64,000 nucleotides of DNA. It comes from Tetracladium setigerum. Taxonomy: Eukaryota; Ascomycota; Leotiomycetes; Helotiales. Shown one piece after another: positions 21,703-34,312 of this stretch. Every line of letters starts with the position of its first letter. Position 1 is the first letter of the stretch. The notes beneath the pieces were generated by a model. The model was given only the letters and a program-made list of their open reading frames with translations, was not told the DNA's origin and did not search any database. The stretch is from contig PZJY01000005.1 of the NCBI GenBank assembly GCA_031472005.1, positions 62,001 through 126,000 on the forward strand, in the 5' to 3' direction. The translations under genes were made by a program, and so were the position numbers.

Positions 21703-24700
21703 CTACACACCACCAGCAACCCCTGATTCCCGCGCAACATTCATGAAAACCTCCTCTAGCGTAGGGCCAGCAATGGTGTAATCTGTTAAGATCTTCCTGC
21801 TGCTCTTAGTCTTCGCCGCGGAGTCCCCATTTGCAGAGCCACCATTTTTTTGGTCTTCATCCTCAATACTATCCCCCTTCAGACCCTCCATGACTTTCAT
21901 AATACTTCCCAAGGCCGACTTGTCATGAGGGAGATTGAAGCTGATCTGCCCATGACTGTCATGGAAATTTGAGACTATGCCTTCAAAGCTTCTCTTAACT
22001 ATGTCTTCGACCTCTGCGGCCCCTATACCATGTTCACGTACAGCACGGATACAGTAGGCTCCTCCGTGGGATTCTTGGAGTGAGGATAGGGTTCCTGTGG
22101 CAAGCATTTTAGTGCCCATGATTGCTACGTTGGTGGCGAGAGCTTCGGCTTCTTCCATGCTATGTGTTGTGAGAAGGATGGCACGATTTGCAGAGATATC
22201 TTGGAGTGCTTTCCAGAGGATTCTTTTTGCGCCTGCGTCTTGACCTGTTGATGGTTCGTCGAGTAGAAGGATACGTGGGTTGCCTGGATAGTATTAGTTT
22301 AGGTAATTATAGATTGGAGTATTGATTTACCAAGTAAAGCAATGGCAACGGATAACTTTCTCCTTGTACCACCACTTAGCGCTCTGGCAGTCGAAGTTTG
22401 AAAGGAAGTGATGTTGAGCGCGTTAAGAACTTTGTCCACATTTGCTTTAACATCCTTAAGGCCTTTGACGGTAGCATAGAAGTTGAGGGTCTGTCGTACA
22501 GTTAAATTGTCAATAGCGTCGTCTTGAGGACATGTGCCCATAAGTGTACGAGCTTTGTGCGGGTTTCGAAGGACTGAAGCTCCATCTAGGTAGATGTCGC
22601 CAAAGTTTGGCCTTAGTTCTCCACGAATCATATTAATAACTGTCGTTTTTCCAGCACCGTTTCCTCCTAACAAAGCTAGAGTTTCATTTGGAGAGATATT
22701 AAAGGAGACATTTTCAACTGCAAAAGTCTTACCAAAGAACTTGCTAATGGAAGACACTTTCAAGATCTCTGGTGAAGCTTCGGTTGTCGCCCTTGCGTTC
22801 TTGTCAGATTCAGATGGTTGATTCGTTGGTGCTGTATCTCCAGTTTCGACGATATAGTGAAGGCGGGAAGGGACGCCACGATGAGTGATATTACGACGGA
22901 ACCAATCTGCGCTGCCGTACTCGCAGAGTCCTATGGCAGCAACCAGGAAGAAGATCTGGATCGCAAGGTTCAAATAAGGGCTGCCATAGTGTTCAAAAGC
23001 GCCAGCGCTAGACGCACTGTCTCCATATTTACCGCAGGTAACTTCGAAGGTGTTTGTGGCGACCCATAACGCCCTTGCAAGATTTGCAGCTGGAGAAGAT
23101 AATCCGAGCCCATACTGCAAGCCCGAATATGTTTCATGCATCGTGTCCCGGTTTCCTGCTGATTCATTTGCGATGTACCCAACAAGATACAGAACGAATA
23201 GGACAGCGTGAGCTCCTGCTGCGATTGCAAATGCCGCTTTCTTGATAAAGAGGGATAGGAGATAAGATCCCAGATAGGTCGCTATTCCGAACAGAATGAA
23301 AATTCCTAGAAGGTATCCAGATTGGAAGTACAGAGGAGCCAAGGGCCCCGCGAAGAGGAGTCCCCAGACAATAATGGACTGAATCACGATGAACTGGGCA
23401 TCAAAGAGTAGATACGCAATCCACAGAGCAGCAGGGGAAACACCATTACAATAGTGTAGTGCACGAACATTATTAACCCTCTCGTACACCGGATATATTA
23501 CCTAGGAAAAGTTAGCTACGCCCAGGATGATTCCAAAAACCTGTAGTTTGATATCGTAACAACAAATTTTCACGAAGAGGAAACTGGCTCAGGGCAACTT
23601 ACTGATATGCTCGTTGCACAAATGAATGCCAAAACCAGTAAGGCGGTAATAGGAAGGCTCAAGAAATTAACCTTGTTGCTTGGCTGGCGCATGGCTCGAA
23701 CACTCCCTTGTATCTCCTTCGCGGATCCCGTCGACGCCGATGAATTTGCGATCCTGTTCGTGATGAGATTGAAAATCTGTGAATACTGGCTGACAGTGTA
23801 CATCGACTGTTGAGAACTATAAAACAATGTGGCCGTTTCTGGTGCTGGTGAGAATATGCCAAAGCCATAAAAACCTTGTCCGGAATAATTCGTAATCTGC
23901 GTGACTATGCCATCAAGGTCGGGGAAAAATTGTCGGGAAGAGGAAATGAGTTCATCAATCGTAGTTTGGTTGAATTCTGGCTCCTGATAGATCCCATCAA
24001 CATAGGTACTTGAGCGGCTCGAAGCCGCTCTGATAATCATCGGCCCAATGGTAGACTCGAACAAATCGTCTTGAATTGATCCTGACCAAGCAGCTTGAGG
24101 GCCCAGCAATGCAACAGCTTGACCGTTGTTTGAATATAGAGATGGTGCCACAGCAGGTATCAGTGACGGATTAGATGGATCATATTCCCAGTCTTGGAAA
24201 CCTGCCGCGGCTGGATTTCTCAAATTCTCGACGTTCATCTGACAAGTTTGGAGCGAATTGAAATCGTAGAAAAACTTAACCAAGACTGCCGAAATGATAA
24301 TCGGTATGCCCAAATTTATTCCGTAGCCAACCCATCCTCCTTTTTGCTGTAACAACATGTAGCGCTTTCTGAACAAAGCGAGGACTTGCCGTGCGAAACC
24401 AATTCCATGCCCAACATCAAGGTTGATATCCCTTGCTTCCTCGGTTTCAAGGGCAAAGATCTTTTCGTCGATAACAGTGTTCGTCTCCTGCTCACCGACA
24501 AATCCATCACCTCCACTAGCATGGATAGCTGTATCTGATGTGACTTTGAGGAAGACTTGCTCCAAAGTGGGAAAAACCACATCATAGGAGTTGTCGTTAT
24601 CCATCGCCTCTAGTTCAAGAAGTTTCCTAGTGGCGTCTGCGGAATTTGTAGTCCGCCAAACTAAGCTATCCTCGTCGGAACCGCTGTTGCTTCTGATCAA

Positions 24701-27085
24701 GTAATCCTCGCCGAAGTGAGCTTTCAACGAAGTTCCAGGCCCTTCGCAGACCAATTTGCCTTTGTAGACAATAGCAATATGATCTGCTAATATATCGGCC
24801 TAGTAAATAGTTAGTAAGTAGGATCAGGATACCTTTGAATCTAGGGGTATACCTCATCTAGAAAGTGTGTGGTCACAAGTACAGCGCGGCGAGAGTGCCC
24901 TTTCTGGATAATGTTCCAGATGTTCCGTCGGGACAAGGGATCCTGAGATAAATTAGCGATTCGTAGAGATACATGCGTACAATCAAGACTTACCAAACCA
25001 CTTGAAGCTTCGTCAATGCAGCAAACCTTCGAACCGCCAACGAACGCGATAGCAAGTTGCAGTTTTCGCATTTGCCCACCACTGAGCGTTTCCACAGGTG
25101 CGTTGACCTTTTCTAAAAGATCACACTCAGCGATAACATCGTCATCATCCGGAGTTGTGTCCTCGTACGCAGCCGTCTTAAGCTTTCTCCATATCTTGAT
25201 ATGTTGTTGGACGGTGAGTCCTTGCCAAAAGACATTGGCTTGCGGACAAATGCCGAAGACAAGGCCAGTTTCGTTGAGGTGCAGTTGAGAGCCTGCATCC
25301 ATCGAAACCATACCAGCAATGCATTTCAGGGTAGTTGTTTTCCCACCCCCATTAGGGCCTAAGAGGAATGTTACCGAGCCCTTTTTTATTTCCAGATCGA
25401 GCTTTTCGACGGCAACAACAGTCTTTCCAATCCTAGAGAAAGGCCAGTACCACCGCCTCTTCCCAAGGTATGTCTTGGAAAGACTAGTACAGCGTACAGC
25501 AACATTAGAACTAGCTTCAATACGATCAAACTTCCGGGTTACACCCCAAAGATGCCTTTCAACAAGGTATGTACAAAGAGAGAAGGCAATGATTTGCACA
25601 ATGAAGAAGATAAAGTACAGATAACCGTCGAGAAATTGTACTTTTTTGGTGATATTTTCGGGATCTCTCGCCATTGTACTCAAAGAAAATCCCTTCAAGC
25701 TCGATTCACGAAGCGCCACATCTTCTAGTAAGGTTGCCCATGTTGCAGGAGGAAAGAGGAGTGCTAGGGCAGCAATTTGCCCTGTTGGCTCTCTGATCGT
25801 CAACGTTGCTGCCAAAGTTATTAGAGCGAAGGCAAAGGAAAGAGTTGATGTGTAAAGGCCAGCAAGGTTGGCTTTACTGAAAAAGGAGCCAACGAAATGT
25901 GATGCCGTGATGAGGGAGGCGCCAGCTAGAAGAGTAAGTATTACCAATAGGATGTCCGAAGTTCGGGTGAACTAGATTTTGCCGGGGTCAGCATATTTCC
26001 ATAAGACAAAGTAAAGTGGATTGGTGTGGGTAAGGTATGCATACCAGAATTTGGGTCATAATGATTGAAGAGAAAAGGAATCCTGGGGAATATAAGGCGA
26101 AGAAGGATACGAAGGTCGACAAAATTCTTGGTGTAATGGTGACTTCTTGCGCTGCCATCAACTCGGCCATTGATGCCTCCCTTTCTGTCGCAACAAAGGT
26201 CGACAGGTGATAAACAACTCCTATGAGAATGAGGAAGAATATGGGAGCGACAAAGATCGCAACCACCGAAAGCCACATCGTATATTCATTAGGGGCATCA
26301 ATAGCTTGGACACCGTAATTGTTCGAACTCCACATCGATGCATCTGGACCAAAGAATCCAGCCCATGCCTGGGTTGAGGGTGCACGACTTGAGGGAAAGC
26401 CTCCCTAAAAGGCATTTGAGTCAGCACAGTGCCCAGGGAAGTAGCAGGTATATATATTTTTTGAGATAACGTTCAACATCGAAAGAAGACTTACAATGAC
26501 AGAGTTAACGGCCCACTGAAGCGGGAGCACTCGATTAGTGAGGGTGTTTTCTCCGCGTCGCCAATTGCCCCAGCCGCCTGAATTATCATAGAACTCGGCA
26601 TCGAGGACAATGCTATAGTCAACATTTGTATCATTGAAGGTAGCGAAAACAACTGCCCCGTAGCAATCGCTGCGTCCTTTGAGAGTCTGTTTACAAGTGT
26701 CAACAAGACCCGCAGTATTATCGATCATCTTGACATCCATGGCGTCCATCCCAGGCAATTCCAGGAGACTAGCCATGACTGGGTTAACATCTTGACTTGA
26801 GGTGCCATTGAGTACGAGAATCAATTTTGTTCTAGAGGCACCATTCATCGCATCGGCGAGACCTTTGACAGGATATGAGGTGGTGGCGATTCCATAGTCC
26901 TCGTTACTCGAACCAATCGATTCCAGGTGCTTCAGGTTGGTGAGTACGAGTGCGACGATGAGCGGGAAGAGCAATGCTCTGATGACTGTTGAGATGGGCG
27001 ACGAGTAGAAGATCAGGAAATTCTTGTGGGTGAGGGTAAGAGTCTGACGGTATATCCGCCGCCATTGAATTGGTTGACGCGCCAT
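21703..27085 (-). CDS. full-length ABCA-type ABC transporter
   Basis: Seven exons (complement of 21703-22283, 22331-23501, 23603-24799, 24853-24942, 24994-25971, 26045-26404, 26495-27085) encode 1655 residues in continuous phase. The order is membrane helix plus a large extracytoplasmic loop, five or six helices, NBD1, then the same again with NBD2. NBD1 has Walker A GPNGGGKTT (about 522-530), signature LSGGQ (613-617) and Walker B/D-loop CCIDEASSGLD. NBD2 has GGNGAGKTT (about 1351-1359), LSGGTRRK and LLLDEPSTG. The long loop after the first helix of each half and the domain order are those of ABCA lipid-type transporters. It probably moves lipids across an internal membrane (family knowledge, not shown here). 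The start is the first ATG of exon 1. Confidence 0.95.
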
Positions 27086-29082
27086 ATTGAAATGATGGTT
27101 GTTTGACTGCGCGGTTGCTGGGATTGAATTTGTTGTCTTGAATGTTCACAACTCACGATCGAGAGAAGGAACAAGTGCTGAGACCGTGACCGTTTTGGAG
27201 AAAAGCCAATGGTATTCGCGACGAGAGAAGTGAAGACTCAATCAAGCATTTCAACAAGTCAGAAATAGCTCAAGAATAATGGATTACAAGATAGGCTGCA
27301 AGAAGTGACAATGAATGGATGTCGTGAGGAGACAGGGAAGTTTATCAACATTAGTCGGCCGTTCCTAGGGCGTGATTAGTGAACACGGCGGAGGTGGAGA
27401 ATCAGGGGAATGAATCAAAAGCATCAACGTCTGCTCCGCACTGCATACGTAAGTGTTCCTAAATAGGAGTGTCCTAGCTAGCATGTCCTTGGATTTCACA
27501 AAATTGTAGGTGCTCTTGGGAGCAGAACAATTCGATTCTTGTTCAGCCGAGGCGATTATAGGTTCTAGAATATTTATATGGCTTTAATTCTACTGACATG
27601 CATGAGACGCGTGGCTCTAGCTTAACTCTGTCATGATGCGAATCTTCTTTTGCTTGGTCTGGTAGTCGTTCGGCCAGGGCCCTCTCCTACTATACCCTCC
27701 AACTCCGAATATAATACGGTGGGTCTGACCTTAACCTTAATCTACACTGAATGTTGAATGTTGGATGTCAAGTATCGTCACCCAGAGTAATAGAGTTAAC
27801 TTTGGACCCACCGTATTACATTCGGAGTTGGAGGGTACAAGCGTAAGCGAGGTAGGAGAGACTAGTACCAATACACTGAATGTTTCTCTGTCTAATTGGG
27901 CAAACGCGCGGCATCGAGTGCGCGGCCTCAGAGCAATCGGCGCTTCGTAGCACGTGACGTAAATCCTGACTCGGGCATCCTACCCTTTTCATGGAAGCCT
28001 TGGAAGCCTTGCACTTACTTGCCCGCTAAAAGTCCTATAATTTGGCTAGTCTCAGGTTGTCAAGCTCGACCTCTTGCAAAGTAGAGCAACGTACGTAGAC
28101 CCAGAGCTTTTTGGTTCATCAGTCAATTGAACTTGTTCGCATTCTGATCCACGTATCAACCGTTAAATAGGTAGGGAGAAAAATATCCTGTTGAACGGCA
28201 AATGTCTTGGCATTGGGGTCTACCACTCAAAAGAGGCTACGATATAAGGATACCTAAACTACTGCACATTAAGTGTAGGCCTATGCTTTTTGGGTCAATA
28301 TATCCGATAGCGTGAGAAAGTCTGTAACCGAGATCCCGGTTAAAATCTCACCCCTGATAAAATCCAACCCTAATCCACAACATCGAAAACCTAGCTCGTC
28401 GGAAATTACCAGTCTCATTTAGAAGGTCATTCTAAATCTGTGGTATTTGAAGATTGTATTATTGTTGGTCATTGTTGCTTTTACATTGGGAGGTTTCGTG
28501 GTTGTCGGTCAATTGTTTAACGGATATGGGAATTGCATTCGACTAAGACGATAATAAATGAATTTATCTGCTCTACCTTTACCTATCTGACGCTTACATA
28601 CATAGATCTTGGCCTTCGCTTCGATATCATAAATTTCTGGTCAGATATGAGGCAAAATGCGGGCAGAACTTTCGCTCCCAATACCGGTGAGTTGGTGTCT
28701 TCTCGATCTGTCGGTTGGCTTCCACTCATGAGTGACGGTTAATGTCGTGTTGATAAGCACTCGAATACGGAGCTAACCAAGGGTAAGACTCTCATGTATT
28801 CATTTGTGACTGAGATGTGAAAATGGGAAGCTGACCCCGAACGTGCTGGCCACGTGATGCACCCACCCCCTTGCACTCCTACTTGCTAGTATCATCACAT
28901 GAATATTACCGATAAAGTCTAACCTTCTAGAAGGAGTTGCAAGAAAGTTAGGGAGTTTTTCAAACTGCGTCAATTCACCTAGCAATTGTGAAATTGACAT
29001 GCTTTTTTCGTTTGGGAACTCAGAACAGCCTATTGCATAAATCAAAACTATATTCAAGTCAGGATTTATTAATAGTCATTAA
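27086..29082. other. 2-kb intergenic region with a MITE-like inverted repeat, no gene
   Basis: No coding segment found apart from scattered short open frames. The main structure is the inverted repeat listed separately at 27693-27837. The rest is AT-leaning and featureless by eye. Confidence 0.5.
27693..27837. repeat. 33-bp near-perfect inverted repeat, MITE-like
   Basis: The left arm 27693-27725 and right arm 27805-27837 are reverse complements at 32 of 33 positions (arms begin TACCCTCCAACTCCGAAT), with a 79-nt spacer. Outside the arms, CTCTCCTAC on the left and GTAGGAGAG on the right also match after small insertions, so the palindrome reaches roughly 27683-27861. No open frame lies inside. 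This is the structure of a miniature inverted-repeat element or fold-back element. Confidence 0.7.
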
Positions 29083-30096
29083 TTATTCTCTCCATCTTAC
29101 CCCCCAATCTCCCTTTGCAAAACTCGGCTCCACAACCATAGCAGCCTTTGTAACCACAGCTTCACACTTTCTTCTCTCGACTCCATCTTTCCCCTCCAAG
29201 CTTGCCTCCCCCTTGTCTTCCCTCCCTTTCCCTTTCGCAAAACGCTGTTTCGTCTTCCCCTTCGTTGCTCCTATCTCATCCGTAACTAAAAACCCAAATG
29301 CAACCCCTCTCCTTGCGGCCTTCTTGACTCTCTCCCTCTCATTCGCTCTCTTCTGTCCTTCCTTTCTCCTCTCTAACATCTCCTCCGACTCCTCAACCTT
29401 TTCGGTCGAACGTTTCTCTCCACCCACGCTACCTTTGAATTGTGAGTTGAAATGTTGAGGGCGTGTTTTCCCAACTGAAAAAGAAATGCAGTCCGCATTT
29501 GGGTCTGGTCGAGGGAGATGAGAAGGAATATCTTCTTCATCCAGCATGATTAATTTGTCAGACTCATATTCATATTCTTCTTCTTGTCGAGGGGGCGAAG
29601 GATCCTCCATGTCAACACTTCTCCACTCTCCCGTTTCAATCACGCCTCTCGGTCTCCTGTTCTTTGCTCGTCCAGCTGTCTTTTCAGGATCGATTTTGGA
29701 GCCAAAGACGAGACTTTCAATATCACTGCATTTGATAATGAGTCTACCATCTCCTTTCTTCGATGATTTAAAGCTGTACTTCTCATTTCCCTCCTCTTCA
29801 TCACTTCCTTGAGAATACTTCCGCTCGTACTTCTCTTTTTCGCCCATCAAACAAGCCACAAATGCATCTTCAATCTGTTGATCCAGCTTACCCGGTTTAT
29901 TTCGGCGGCAACGCTCCGAGCAATACTTCGCTTGGGGTACAGAGCTGGTCTGCGGTTGCTTGGTACTAGTATTGCGACGAGAAGAGATAATCCTCCCACA
30001 GGTTCTGCAGTATAGTGTATTGGGGTCGGTGAGATAGAGTGGTGGAGGGAACTGTGTTGATTTGGAAGGTCGCGACCAGGAGTCCATCCAGGACAT
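29083..30096 (-). CDS. fungal protein with an N-terminal four-Cys zinc motif
   Basis: Single-exon gene, 337 residues from the ATG at 30096 (MSWMDSW). A Cys-x2-Cys (residues 30 and 33, YCRTCGR) and a Cys-x3-Cys (59 and 63, YCSERCR) form a probable zinc ribbon. A highly charged, low-complexity body follows (SDEEEGNE, EEYEYESDK) and a Lys/Arg-rich C-terminal half (KGKTKQRFAKGKGRE) that is likely nuclear. The motif recurs in uncharacterised ascomycete proteins; no activity is known to me. The start was chosen at the ATG rather than upstream codons because the conserved-looking part begins there. Confidence 0.8.
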   Translation of the reverse strand: MSWMDSWSRPSKSTQFPPPLYLTDPNTLYCRTCGRIISSRRNTSTKQPQTSSVPQAKYCSERCRRNKPGKLDQQIEDAFVACLMGEKEKYERKYSQGSDEEEGNEKYSFKSSKKGDGRLIIKCSDIESLVFGSKIDPEKTAGRAKNRRPRGVIETGEWRSVDMEDPSPPRQEEEYEYESDKLIMLDEEDIPSHLPRPDPNADCISFSVGKTRPQHFNSQFKGSVGGEKRSTEKVEESEEMLERRKEGQKRANERERVKKAARRGVAFGFLVTDEIGATKGKTKQRFAKGKGREDKGEASLEGKDGVERRKCEAVVTKAAMVVEPSFAKGDWGVRWRE

Positions 30097-30578
30097 TTTT
30101 GCTGAGGTTGATGCGAATACCAATTGGTTGTAGACTTTCGAGTGTATGAGGACGTAGGGGTGAGATGAAGACGAGGGCGAAATATTCTCATGCTAACAGG
30201 CGAGTTCTCGGAACGATAGAGATAATTCGAGGATGTGCCGTTCTCAGTGGTGTCCGTGTTTTCTTTGATCGAGAGTCCTGGGGGTCCAGTAGTTGGTGAC
30301 GTCAGTATTTCGGGCTATCTTGGAACTATCTGCGAAATGGTATTTATTGAGGAGAAGCTATAACGATTAAATTTATCACAGGGCTAGTGCATCATGTCTG
30401 TTAAGAAGGAGCGAGCTATTATAACTTTTAATTAACAATTCAATACACAAAATAATATAACTAACGTTCAAATATAGAGTAAGGATGATTTTCTGCCGTC
30501 TTCACCGCCCGGCGGCCAAAACAACACGGTTTTGTGTGAATATCGACCTAACTAATACATTCTTCTACTCATTCTAAT
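30097..30578. promoter_or_regulatory. divergent promoter region
   Basis: 482 bp between two start codons on opposite strands (30096 minus, 30579 plus). It includes an AT-rich stretch at 30340-30480. No specific site was recognised. Confidence 0.35.
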
Positions 30579-33050
30579 ATGGAACAATCAGCTAGCCCCT
30601 CACATCCTATCACAGAAAATGAAGGCTCCCGAATCCCCAGAAAGCGCCCTCGTCCTGTTATGTCCTGTTTGGAGTGCCGGAAAAAGAAGCTCAAATGTGA
30701 CAGATTATTCCCGTGCCAGCAGTGCAGGAAATCTGACAGTACAGCACGATGTGTATACGCTCCACAAGAAAAACATGGCGAGTCTCGGAAGAACGACAAT
30801 TCAGGCGTGGGAAAGAGAACACGACTAAATCATTCAAGTCGCCAGGTGGAGGAGGAGGAGCATGCGTCCTTTAGAGGAGAGAACCCCGCCAATACACAGG
30901 CCACCCCAAAAATGGTAGCTGATGTGCAAAATCTCAAAGAACGAGTTACGCAGCTCGAAAGAAGATTTACCGACAACTTGCCTCATCGCCGTGGTCAGGA
31001 CCCGCAAATTATCAAGGACTGCACGACTCCTCGGCCGGTCATCTCGTCAAGCGATTTTCAGAGAGGCATGTTGGTCACCAAGGGGACTAGGTCACAATAT
31101 TACGCTCCAGATCGGGTGCTACCTATGCTTTCCAGATTTGACGAAGCTTTAAAAGTTCTGCATGGTCTATCCCAGGACCCTGCTGCGGCATTTGCGATGA
31201 AAGAGATTAAATCAGCCCGAAGATTGCAGTCAATCAAGTCAAAATCGATAAAGACCCCTCCTTTGGAACACCTTTCTTCGGTTTTTGCCGCCATGAGAAC
31301 AGCTTTGCCTGAACGCCATGTTTGTGAGAGGCTCACCTTGATATATTTCACCTACTCCGAAAGCCTCTTTAGAATACTTCATCAGCCCAGTTTTTCGCGG
31401 GACTGTGAAGATTTCTGGAATTCCGAAGATCCCCATGGATCTGACTCTTCTGTTCACGATGCAATCCTACCACAACTTTTCGGTGTCATCTTGATTGCAT
31501 CTTCGCTCGGTGATGATGACAGCTCAATCTTTTCCACAGACTATCTTTATAGTATCCTGAGTTCCTGGAATACCGCTCTGACTTCGAAAATTGAGTTGCA
31601 ATTCTCAACCCTTCAAACGCAATGTCTCCTCCTGCTTATGCAGCAAATGCGCGACTCGGAAGCTAGCATACTCCAACATAATTCTACCAACTTAGTGAGA
31701 TCCGCAATAAAGATGGGACTTCATCGAGATCCTTGCGAATTTCCAGAATTATCGGTATTCAACGGAGAACTTCGTCGAAGGCTCTGGGCAACGGTTGTAG
31801 AACTAGACATGCAGACATCATATACATGTGGAGGACGTCCAACAATCCGACATGGCGATTCTAGTACCAAACTTGCGGCAGTTCTTGACGACAATGAATT
31901 GTTCGAGGACATGATTGATCTTCCATTGTTTCAGATGGACAAATTTGGGTTACCGAGAGACTCTCTCGAGGTAGATGGAGAAAGGCACTTGTATGCTCTC
32001 CTAGGAAAAAATACTGAAATTAGACTAAAACTATTTGACTTTATCCACCAAGCGAATCGATCTGTCGCCTCCGAAGAAGGTTTAAAGCAAGGATATCAAC
32101 TTGAAACCATTAGAGATCGCTTAAGGAATAAACTAGCGAACTTCACTGTATCGAGCAAAAGTCGATTGAGGCTCACTGAAGGTGATATTCTCAATTCCGT
32201 CTTGGTTTACGTATATCTGTTGCGTTCAATCCTGTCAACATACCGTCAATATAGCTTCCGTGGACACGAAACTAGTGCCTTACGCTCAATGGAGGAAACC
32301 TGCGTTGAGTCGTCTATGGATATTCTATTCTTTCTGGAACTTCTTGACTCTACCCAAAGTGGGACAGTTCAGACATCAAATTCGTTCAACGTCTTCATGG
32401 TTGTATGCAGAGTCGATATCTTGCAAGCAGCATTGACAATATGCCTCGCAGTACAAGAAATGAATCAATCGCCACCAGTTCAGCGCACATACAGGTCCAT
32501 TGACGCAGCCAAGATATGCTCTCGAGCAGATTTGATGAGGCGGGTTGATGCAGCAGTGAAATGTCTGTTGAAGAGGAAACATGAACCCATCCATGATGTC
32601 AGAGATCCTGTATGCTTGGCTGTGGTTGCTCAATATCTATTGCACTTTGAAGATTCACACCTCAAAGAGCAATACATGCGCGAAGGAGCGTACAGTACGA
32701 TCAATTCATACTTGGAGCATTTGCATCAGACCACGGCAAAGTCTTTCTTCAACGCATCCTTCACATTCAAACTGGTAGGCAAGTTCCAGTGCGTCTTATT
32801 ACTTCGTATTGACGTGTTCATTAGGACTTCATACCACCAATTGCTGAAAACACCATTGAGGATGGTGATGTTGTTCCATTTGATGAGGCAGATATGGTAA
32901 GTCAAACAAATCCTAGGCTCCACCTTCCCATTTCAATGTGTTTCTTTACTGAAAAGAATCGATAAATAGGGCCAAGAGGTGATTCTCGATTGCAGCGAAC
33001 TGAATTTCCTTGACTTTGACTTTCCAATTGATTGGGATTGGCAAACATGA
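30579..33050 (+). CDS. Zn2Cys6 transcription factor with fungal middle homology domain
   Basis: Exons 30579-32774, 32825-32896 and 32970-33050 give 782 residues; both introns keep phase (GTAGGC and GTAAGT donors). The zinc cluster has Cys at 30, 33, 40, 46, 49 and 58 (C-x2-C-x6-C-x5-C-x2-C-x8-C; MSCLECRKKKLKCDR) and is followed by a short coiled coil (LKERVTQLERRF). The middle homology region is complete, with HQPSFSRD, the conserved MGLHRDP and RRRLWATVVELD. The C-terminus is acidic and aromatic (LNFLDFDFPIDWDW), a probable activation domain. Binuclear clusters bind CGG triplets as dimers. The nearby promoter at 34079-34125 carries such triplets, so it may regulate the redox pair downstream (inference). 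Confidence 0.95.
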
Positions 33051-33217
33051 TCACCTTCAGGTGCTTACGTGGTTGATGAATACTGAGCTCCAAAAACACA
33101 TCCACCATCAAGCACAGCCTGATAAGCATAAATATGCATTCCATACACTAATTATTGTACATCGTATCTCCTTCATCGATTCTCGGATCTAGCACGGACG
33201 TTGAAGCCAGAGCTAAA

Positions 33218-33868
33218 TCAGTTGGATATCACAGGAGTGCTCCGATCCCAGATATCCTGTTCCACGGCATCAACCAAACACACTGCCACGCTGGCCCTTG
33301 AAATACCTCCCAAGCCCGCAAAACAGCCTGCTCCCTTCCCATCATCACCAAAAAACCGAACAGGTGCCTTCTCTCCCATTGTCAATCTTGACGGCCTCAA
33401 CAATACATAATCCAGCCCACTTTTCTTCACAATCTCATCAACAAAGTTGTGGTCTGTATAGCTATGGGCAAGAGATGTGTTGGGAATTGCTAGTTTCATA
33501 ACCATGCTGATGTTCTCGAGAGAAGAACCTGTTCCAAAGGAAGACAACGTCGCGATTTTGGAAACGCCGTATTTCCTCATGGCGACAACAAGATTCTCGT
33601 GAGCGTCAGCCATGACTCGAGTCCCCTTTTCCTTTGGTGATGCGAGGGTGACGATTACAGCTTTTGGGGTGTCGCCTTGAATTGCAGTGAACGCCTTCTC
33701 GATGTCTGAAGGTTCTGTTGGCGTGCCTTTCACAATGATGACACCCTCTCTTCCTGACAGAGCGAGGGGGTTTCGGACAAGAGCTGTGATTTTGTGGCCG
33801 CGCTGCAATGCCTCTTCGATAACGATGGATCCAGTCTGTCCACTGCCTCCAATAATGAGGATGTGCAT
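33218..33868 (-). CDS. NAD(P)-binding Rossmann-fold reductase (atypical SDR/NmrA-like)
   Basis: Single exon, 216 residues from the ATG at 33868 (MHILIIGGSGQTG). The glycine-rich GGSGQTG at residues 7-13 with an Arg in LVRNP after beta-2 indicates NADP(H) preference. Later parts, such as AVIVTLASPK, KIATLSSFGTG and DYVLLRPSRL, fit the short atypical SDR group related to biliverdin reductase B. An upstream in-frame extension exists, but the fold starts at this Met. It is divergent to the FAD monooxygenase, with 444 bp between start codons, so the two may be co-regulated. The substrate is unknown. Confidence 0.9.
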   Translation of the reverse strand: MHILIIGGSGQTGSIVIEEALQRGHKITALVRNPLALSGREGVIIVKGTPTEPSDIEKAFTAIQGDTPKAVIVTLASPKEKGTRVMADAHENLVVAMRKYGVSKIATLSSFGTGSSLENISMVMKLAIPNTSLAHSYTDHNFVDEIVKKSGLDYVLLRPSRLTMGEKAPVRFFGDDGKGAGCFAGLGGISRASVAVCLVDAVEQDIWDRSTPVISN

Positions 33869-34078
33869 AATGAAGTTGGTTTGAGGCTTTGGCAATGCTG
33901 GGTAGGGATGGGTTGTTGTGGTGTGTTGAAAATGTACATCCGAAAATTTATTGTAAAGTCAAGGGGATTCGAATTGAATGTCAGAAATCGAAAATAAAGA
34001 AGAGGTCTTTCAACTATTTGTACTTTGGAGTCTACTATACCAGGTGTCGTAGGGCAGATTCGTCACGAAGATATGCGA

Positions 34079-34153
34079 TTCGGATCCGAAATTCGGCTCC
34101 GGACTTCGGATCCGGATTCGGCTCCATCAGCCATGCGTGATTCTGTATATATA
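34079..34153. promoter_or_regulatory. tandem CGGATCCG sites and TATA box in a divergent promoter
   Basis: Two near-identical direct repeats, 34079-34100 and 34105-34125, have the form TTCGGATCCG…TTCGGCTCC with a 26-bp period. The core CGGATCCG is a perfect palindrome of CGG half-sites, the classic target type of Zn2Cys6 dimers. A TATATATA element follows at 34146-34153, about 160 nt before the monooxygenase ATG. Confidence 0.55.
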
Positions 34154-34312
34154 CCTGGAATAATCTTCGATTTCTGACAATAAATCAACAAGATCAATCT
34201 TCAAGCTTCCTTACTTCTTAAATTACACCAGCTCTTCGCAGTTCCTCTCTTCAACTTAATCCTGGAACGTCTTCGACGCAAATACCAATTCGCACTCATC
34301 TCCTACGATATC

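Noticed and set aside
33869..33895. N-terminal extension of the Rossmann-fold reductase
   Set aside because: The in-frame extension adds nine residues before the beta-1 strand that starts at Met 33868; family members begin at that strand.
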